Source: Tenacibaculum maritimum NCIMB 2154
GTDB taxonomy: Bacteria; Bacteroidota; Bacteroidia; Flavobacteriales; Flavobacteriaceae
Direction of reading: 5' to 3'
NCBI RefSeq assembly: GCF_900119795.1
Contig: NZ_LT634361.1
Span: forward strand, 1,178,001 to 1,242,000
Length of the DNA stretch: 64,000 nt
This document shows, one piece after another, positions 62,266 to 64,000 of the stretch (positions are counted from its first letter, which is position 1; every line of letters starts with the position of its first letter). The notes under the pieces are model-generated. The model was not told the origin of the DNA, did not search any database, and worked only from the letters and a program-made list of their open reading frames with translations. Position numbers and translations under genes: made by a program.

Positions 62266-63054
62266 ATGGAGAAAAAAAGATTAACAACATCAGATGTAAA
62301 AAAGCTAAATACGAAAAAAGGTTTGTTAGCGGTAGTGGCTAAAACTCCTTTGAATTTAGAGCGTGCAATAAGATATGTGGATTACCAGCGAAAGTTAGCA
62401 AAGCTACAAGTAGAATTGATCAAACTACAAACATGGGTAATTAACGAAAATGAGCGAGTAATTGTTGTCTTTGAAGGAAGAGATGCGGCAGGAAAAGGAG
62501 GCGCAATTCGGAGAATAACAGAGAGAATAAATCCAAGGCATATGCGTATTGTGGCTTTACCAAAACCAACAGAAGACCAAGAAGGACAGTGGTATTTTCA
62601 GCGTTATGTTGAGCAGTTACCCAAGGCAGGAGAAATGGTGTTTTTTGATAGAAGTTGGTATAATAGAGCGGTAGTAGAGCCTGTGAATGGGTTTTGTACG
62701 AAAGAAGAATATGAGGTTTTTATGAATCAAGTGAATGATTTTGAACGTATGATTTTAGAGTCAGGAATTCGATTGGTGAAAATTTATATGTCGATATCTA
62801 AAAAAGAGCAAAGAAAAAGGTTTTTAGATATAAAAAATAATCCGCTAAAGCAGTGGAAAATGACGGCTGTAGATGAAAAAGCACAAGAATTATGGGATGA
62901 CTATACCGCTTACAAGAAAAAAATGTTTTCAAAAACGAATACATTAATATCTCCATGGAAAGTGATTAGAGCCAATAGAAAAACCGAAGCACGTATTAAT
63001 GTGCTTAATCATCTTTTGAAAAGTATTCCTTATGATAAAGACATAGAAGTTTAA
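62266..63054 (+). CDS. ppk2: Polyphosphate kinase 2 (PPK2), second copy
   Basis: 262 residues, same motifs (FEGRDAAGKGGAIRRI; MVFFDRSWYNRAVVEP) at about half identity with the first copy by eye. Tandem, probably an old duplication giving related enzymes with different substrate preference; a heteromeric complex is possible. Its end overlaps the convergent phosphatase gene by 4 bases. Confidence 0.92.
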   Translation: MEKKRLTTSDVKKLNTKKGLLAVVAKTPLNLERAIRYVDYQRKLAKLQVELIKLQTWVINENERVIVVFEGRDAAGKGGAIRRITERINPRHMRIVALPKPTEDQEGQWYFQRYVEQLPKAGEMVFFDRSWYNRAVVEPVNGFCTKEEYEVFMNQVNDFERMILESGIRLVKIYMSISKKEQRKRFLDIKNNPLKQWKMTAVDEKAQELWDDYTAYKKKMFSKTNTLISPWKVIRANRKTEARINVLNHLLKSIPYDKDIEV

Positions 63055-63695
63055 TCAGCAGCTTCAATTATTCTTTTAATCTCAGAGAAGAGAAAACCGA
63101 TTTCGGTTGCTATTTCTTGGCTTGTTTCTAGGTATTTATCTGCTTGGGAAGCGGTGTTGTCGGAAATTTTAGGATCAACATAAGGTAAGTGGAAACGATC
63201 AATAGCATCCGGAATAAAAGGACAGTTTTCATCAGCGCTATTGCAAGTTGTGATAGCAATATAAGGATAGGGGTTATTGGCATCGTCAAAAAGTTTAGAA
63301 AAACCTAGACTATGCTTTTTTGTTTTACTAAATGAAATTAGGTATTTAGGATTTTGGTGAGAGAAATCAATGATATTGAAATTAAAACCTGATTGTTGTA
63401 ATGCTTTTACTGTATTTTTGTGAAAAGCAGTAACCGCTGTACCTCCTGAGTAGGCGTGTATATTTTCTAATTCATAATATTCGGCGGCAAAAAAAGCCCA
63501 AATTTGAGCAAATTGACTACGTCGTGAGTTGTGTGTGCAAATAAAATTTAAATTTATTTTTTCTCTATCTAAATATTCTTCTGCTATTTTTGCAGCTATA
63601 GAAAATAATAATTCTTTTCGTTCATTTGTAATTGTGCTCTTTTTTAAGGAATCAGTAAAAAACTTTATAGTGTCTAAGGTTTTTGTAGAAATCAT
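63051..63695 (-). CDS. Arsenate reductase-like / low-molecular-weight phosphatase
   Basis: 214 residues. The P-loop NLNFICTHNSRRSQFAQIW fits the thioredoxin-type ArsC/LMW-PTP active site CTxNxxRS. Additional conserved parts: YSGGTAVTAFHKNTVKALQQ, and AITTCNSADENCPFIPDA with the second cysteine pair. Such proteins reduce arsenate or act as tyrosine phosphatases. It is longer than ArsC (about 135 residues), with N- and C-terminal helices. No arsenic genes are adjacent. Confidence 0.8.
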   Translation of the reverse strand: MISTKTLDTIKFFTDSLKKSTITNERKELLFSIAAKIAEEYLDREKINLNFICTHNSRRSQFAQIWAFFAAEYYELENIHAYSGGTAVTAFHKNTVKALQQSGFNFNIIDFSHQNPKYLISFSKTKKHSLGFSKLFDDANNPYPYIAITTCNSADENCPFIPDAIDRFHLPYVDPKISDNTASQADKYLETSQEIATEIGFLFSEIKRIIEAAD

Positions 63696-63789
63696 GATAC
63701 AAGGTTTCTTTTAAAGGGGGAATAATTCAGTTTATATTGAAGCAAAAATAAAATAAACAGCAAATATTTAATTTAAAAAAAAGTTAAGA

Positions 63790-64000
63790 ATGGGTTTAGA
63801 AATAGGAAATAAAGTTGCCGCAATAGATGATGTTGTAAAGGGAGTTGTAGTAGCAGTGGAAAAAGATGTTATTTCTGTGGAATCTAATGATGGGATGGTG
63901 TATAAATTTTATAAGGCTGAATTGGTGAAAATAGAAATAGAGCAATATGAGTTAACGAAGTATTCTGATATAAATAATAAGTTGCTAAAGGAAAAGGTAG
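63790..64000 (+). CDS. Smr/MutS-type (DUF2027) protein, 5' part only
   Basis: Frame from ATG 63790 open to the window end (70 codons): MGLEIGNKVAAIDDVVKGVV and SVESNDGMVYKFYKAELVKI. This is the N-terminal beta-barrel seen in flavobacterial Smr-domain proteins of the DUF2027 group. The Smr domain itself would lie beyond the window. Confidence 0.65.
   Translation, partial: MGLEIGNKVAAIDDVVKGVVVAVEKDVISVESNDGMVYKFYKAELVKIEIEQYELTKYSDINNKLLKEKV

Overview
The window comes from an AT-rich member of the Bacteroidota, most likely a marine Flavobacteriaceae close to Tenacibaculum. The evidence is the housekeeping gene order parA-parB-DUF5683-dapB-lepB-wbqC, YfhO and DUF4834 genes typical of the family, promoters of the TAnnTTTG type, few clear Shine-Dalgarno sequences, and a Bacteroidota-type VgrG. 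No rRNA, tRNA or CRISPR array was seen.

Layout. 1-6.3 kb: core genes (partial acetyltransferase-like gene, outer-membrane protein with a K/E-rich tail, DUF4834, YfhO, TPR/AraC regulator). 6.5-11 kb: a tightly packed polysaccharide operon (methyltransferase, two glycosyltransferases, flippase). 11-22.7 kb: an accessory region built like a gene-cassette array. Small unrelated gene sets (STM2901/DUF1493 pair, a four-gene Wadjet (JetABCD) anti-plasmid system, membrane proteins, a metalloprotease plus lipoprotein) alternate with attC-like imperfect palindromes and with repeated HNH-nuclease gene remnants. No integrase is present in the window. 22.8-25 kb: a coiled-coil protein, a divergent XRE switch and tandem TGTACA hairpins.

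25-48.7 kb: a type VI secretion (T6SS) effector/immunity island without the structural sheath genes. It holds VgrG, a membrane protein, five paralogous lipoproteins, a PAAR-like spike tip, a 1088-residue VasX-like pore-forming effector, five tandem copies of a membrane immunity protein, a 5'-truncated second effector, six tandem copies of a second immunity family, and a sixth lipoprotein copy. Duplication, deletion scars, mosaic copies, a frameshifted copy and toxin remnants show rapid turnover. Inferred working: VgrG and PAAR form the spike, the VasX-like protein is delivered to rivals, and the membrane and lipoprotein arrays protect kin against one or more toxin variants.

49-64 kb: return to core genes: a second STM2901-like gene, cation efflux transporter, wbqC, lepB, dapB, DUF5683, parB, parA, dnaN, amino-acid permease, LpxR-like deacylase, two adjacent PPK2 kinases, an arsenate-reductase-like phosphatase and the start of a Smr/MutS-type gene.

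All functions are read from sequence motifs and recalled families; no database search was run.
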